Shown piece after piece: positions 40,903 to 42,978 of a DNA stretch of 42,978 nucleotides. The stretch is taken from NCBI GenBank assembly GCA_028285035.1, contig JANQQF010000163.1, positions 1 to 42,978 of the forward strand. Direction: 5' to 3'. Source of the stretch: Phycisphaerae bacterium (lineage in GTDB: Bacteria; Chloroflexota; Anaerolineae; 4572-78; J111). Each line of letters starts with the position of its first letter. Position 1 is the first letter of the stretch. The notes below the pieces were generated by a model. It searched no databases, had not been told where the DNA came from, and saw nothing but the letters and a program-made list of their open reading frames with translations. The translations under genes were made by a program, and so were the position numbers.

Positions 40903-42882
40903 TTAAGTCCTAGGACTCCTGAAGAAGCTAATCGCATGAAGCCAAAAAATGATTGTAGCCAGTAGAATAGTAGTTAATATTAATGATAATGTTATGCCTA
41001 ATGCGCTAACTTGACCAAACCACTGTATCGTTAAAAATACAATGGGCCAGCCTACAATAGCAGCGAAAATGGGTCCGATAATTGCACCTACAAGTGTTAT
41101 GCCTACCAAAGTAAATGCTGCCTCTAATATGGCCGTTATTACCCTAGGTTTACGCTTATTATAAAAGCGATATTGTTTATCTAAGGCGTTAAAGAAATTA
41201 TCAAAAAACTTTGGCAATGCAACAAAAAAGGCCACGAATAATGAACATATTGTAATAAAAATTCCTATTGAATATAAAGTAAATCTAAACACATTCCAAA
41301 CGTCTGTCCCTCTAAACCAAGGTAATTGAGCACCTATTGAGCTAGTAACAATAAGAACAGCAATTGCGGTTAGATATATAGCTGACCAGACCAATAACGT
41401 TTGGAAACGAGTGAAGCTTTGAATCAAAGTGACTGACACCGACAATTTTTTTTCAGTATTTTTTTCTGTGAATACGAGGTCTCCCCGTCTTTTACCCCCT
41501 GTGAAATTACTACCAAGAATGTCTATTAGAAATATGCTATCATTTCCCTTAAAGTAGGGGTTTTCTATCTCGATCCACTTTGGAGTCGCTTCTACATTAC
41601 CTTCGATAACACCATCACCCGAATTAGTTAACCTGAGTCCCTTACGGGTCTGTTCGCTAAATTTTAGCCTTATGGTTACTTCCTCTACAACAGAAAGGAC
41701 AGGTGGTAACGCACGAACATCGAAATTTACCGGAATCTTTTCTTGCTTTATAGCATTAGATTTAATTGAAATCTGGTATTGGATTGAAACCAGCTCCTCT
41801 GATTGTCTAGGCAGGGTATTTGGCACAAGCATTACTGCAAAATTTTGACTTCGTCCAGGTGGGCAACGAAAACTATTTGGTTTAACCCGAATCCATGGGA
41901 TATACTCAAATGCTCCTATGAGAACTCCAGCCCCCTGGTTTGAAACTGTAATTGTTTGAGAACGAGAGTACCCGTAACGTTTGCCGACAATTCCAAAATT
42001 CAGTTTATTGGGTATTACTTTTAAAATCGGGGCCTGAACTTCAATTCGTACACCTACAAAACGTTCTTCATGTTCGCTATGTATTTCTATAGCTTTTTGT
42101 GTATCAATCTGACCTCCTTGTAAAGAATCAACATTTGTTTCAAAAAACACCTCGTAACTCTCACCAGGTGGTAATACAAAAGATCGGTCGCTTTTACAAG
42201 TAATCCAGTTTACTTTAACTATCAATTCCCCAATTAGGCAGCCTCTCCCCTGATTCGTAATGGTCAAAGTTGTTGTAGGGTGATGACCAAAACCTTTTGG
42301 AAAGCTACCAAAATCAACTTTAAGTTCAGAAACTGCTAAAATTGGCGGATCAATATATCCTGACCATTGTAGAAATTGGTTTAACCCGACAGATTTTTGT
42401 CTTCGATCTTTTGATTTATATTTATCAATAATTTCCTCGACTTTACTTGCCGCACCTCGAATACCTTGTTTTTTTAGCCATTGAAGTATGGGTGAGGACT
42501 CGGTTGGTTTTGTGGTAATTCGGGAAATTAAACCCCAAGATATATCTATCTCCCGATCTACATCCTGAGGGTAAAACTTCTTCAAAGCTTGATCCCAGGA
42601 TTGATCGCAAATTTGAGCCAAACGTTGCAAATCATTTGCAAACAAATTTTCGGAAAGCCAGAATGAGTGCTTCCCTGGTTCATAACTTAACTGTGAATTA
42701 GGTAACGCTCTTGTTGGCTCGCTCACTAATAAAGCTTTCTTTAGGTCAGTGGCACTATGAAAGCGATTTTCTGGTAATTTTTCAAGACACTTGAGTATTA
42801 CTCGACTCAGCCAAAGCGGAATTTCAGAATCGTATTCATGAGGTGGTATTGGTTTTGTATTACGGATTAGATGATTCAGACA
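40903..42882 (-). pseudogene. 5'-truncated Ser/Thr protein kinase with ASH/HYDIN-like domains and a C-terminal membrane region
   Basis: The recognisable gene begins abruptly with NHLIRNTKPIPPHEYDSEIP and VILKCLEKLPENRFHSATDL, which is the last lobe of a PknB-type kinase. The ATP-binding and catalytic loops are missing. An insertion-sequence end lies immediately upstream, so the first about 35 residues of the open frame (from 42972) are read from the element. After the remnant come a helical region and then three ASH/Spd-2/HYDIN-like beta domains. These have the pattern LxFGxxxxGxxxxxTxTxxNxGxGxLIG, starting near ILAVSELKVDFG, APILKVIPNKLNFG and PVLSVVEEVTIRL. About five or six transmembrane segments follow. 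Its bases are clearly more AT-rich than the neighbours, suggesting different ancestry. The kinase is expected to be non-functional. Confidence 0.7.
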
Positions 42883-42884
42883 GG

Positions 42885-42978
42885 ACTTACGCAAGAATTG
42901 CGAGAAAAGGACAAAAAGGTTAGGGTCAAGGGTATGAAGAAAAAACGAATGACCCGAATAGAATATTGTCAATACTTG
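42885..42978 (+). mobile_element. Left end of an insertion sequence, continuing beyond the window
   Basis: GGACTTACGCAAGAATTGCG begins at about 42883-42903. It resembles the terminal repeat of insertion sequences common in cyanobacteria and relatives, from memory. It is followed after about 30 bases by a transposase start. The exact boundary and target duplication cannot be fixed because the other end is outside the window. Confidence 0.55.
42934..42978 (+). CDS. N-terminal fragment of a transposase (IS701/IS4-like)
   Basis: Fifteen codons from ATG at 42934 to the window end read MKKKRMTRIEYCQYL. The MTRIEYCQYL start is one I associate with IS701/IS4-like transposases. The fragment is too short to classify firmly. 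Its position about 45 bases inside the terminal repeat fits a transposase. Confidence 0.5.
   Translation, partial: MKKKRMTRIEYCQYL

Overview
The window looks like a chromosomal segment of a Chloroflexota bacterium, probably an Anaerolineae/Caldilineae-type filamentous lineage. The grounds are four. There is a SARP-nSTAND-WD40 regulator of the kind common in that phylum. There are multi-sensor hybrid kinases and LuxR regulators. Very large exported modular proteins end in a YLPIVVK-like tail. No outer-membrane machinery is visible. This is inferred from protein style, not from a marker gene. No rRNA, tRNA or CRISPR array was seen.

Layout: (1) 133-3159, an exported protein of 17 ELWKSDGT repeats. 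(2) 3344-4075, an orphan OmpR-like response regulator with a degenerate receiver domain. (3) 4335-11207, a 2290-residue exported giant (beta-helix, CnaB/prealbumin-like domains, three six-blade NHL propellers). (4) A convergent SARP/ATPase/WD40 regulator (11268-15560, minus), divergent from a small LuxR regulator (15670-16146). (5) 16549-23148, a second giant with four six-blade propellers. (6) 23726-25342, an exported protein of unknown function. (7) 25788-27845, a beta-helix protein. (8) 28152-29180, a small exported protein with one CnaB-like domain. (9) 29494-31082, amtB-glnK behind a structured leader with an intrinsic terminator. (10) A minus-strand operon of Cache hybrid kinase and LuxR response regulator (31131-35709). 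(11) 36183-40772, three tandem beta-helix units. (12) A Ser/Thr kinase/ASH-domain membrane protein truncated by an insertion sequence that runs off the right end.

The unifying theme is a surface-protein island. Seven exported proteins share a short aromatic-aliphatic-Pro tail motif ending in Lys/Arg. In the two giants every NHL propeller has six blades and sits inside a loop of a CnaB/SpaA-like domain that keeps its putative Lys/Glu/Asn isopeptide triad and a Cys pair. I regard this nested design, repeated seven times, as the most unusual protein feature.

The island also seems to share regulatory DNA. Three exported-protein genes have TTCAAAC-N4-TTCAAAC (11-bp period) placed 10 bp before a -10 box. 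A second motif, ATTT(C/T)A(N)GACA, occurs in copies 11, 22 or 33 bp apart, or singly, at five promoters, including those of two of the regulator genes. Helically phased direct repeats are the site type used by OmpR/PhoB-like and SARP winged-helix activators, and one of each is encoded here. The assignment of regulator to site is inference.
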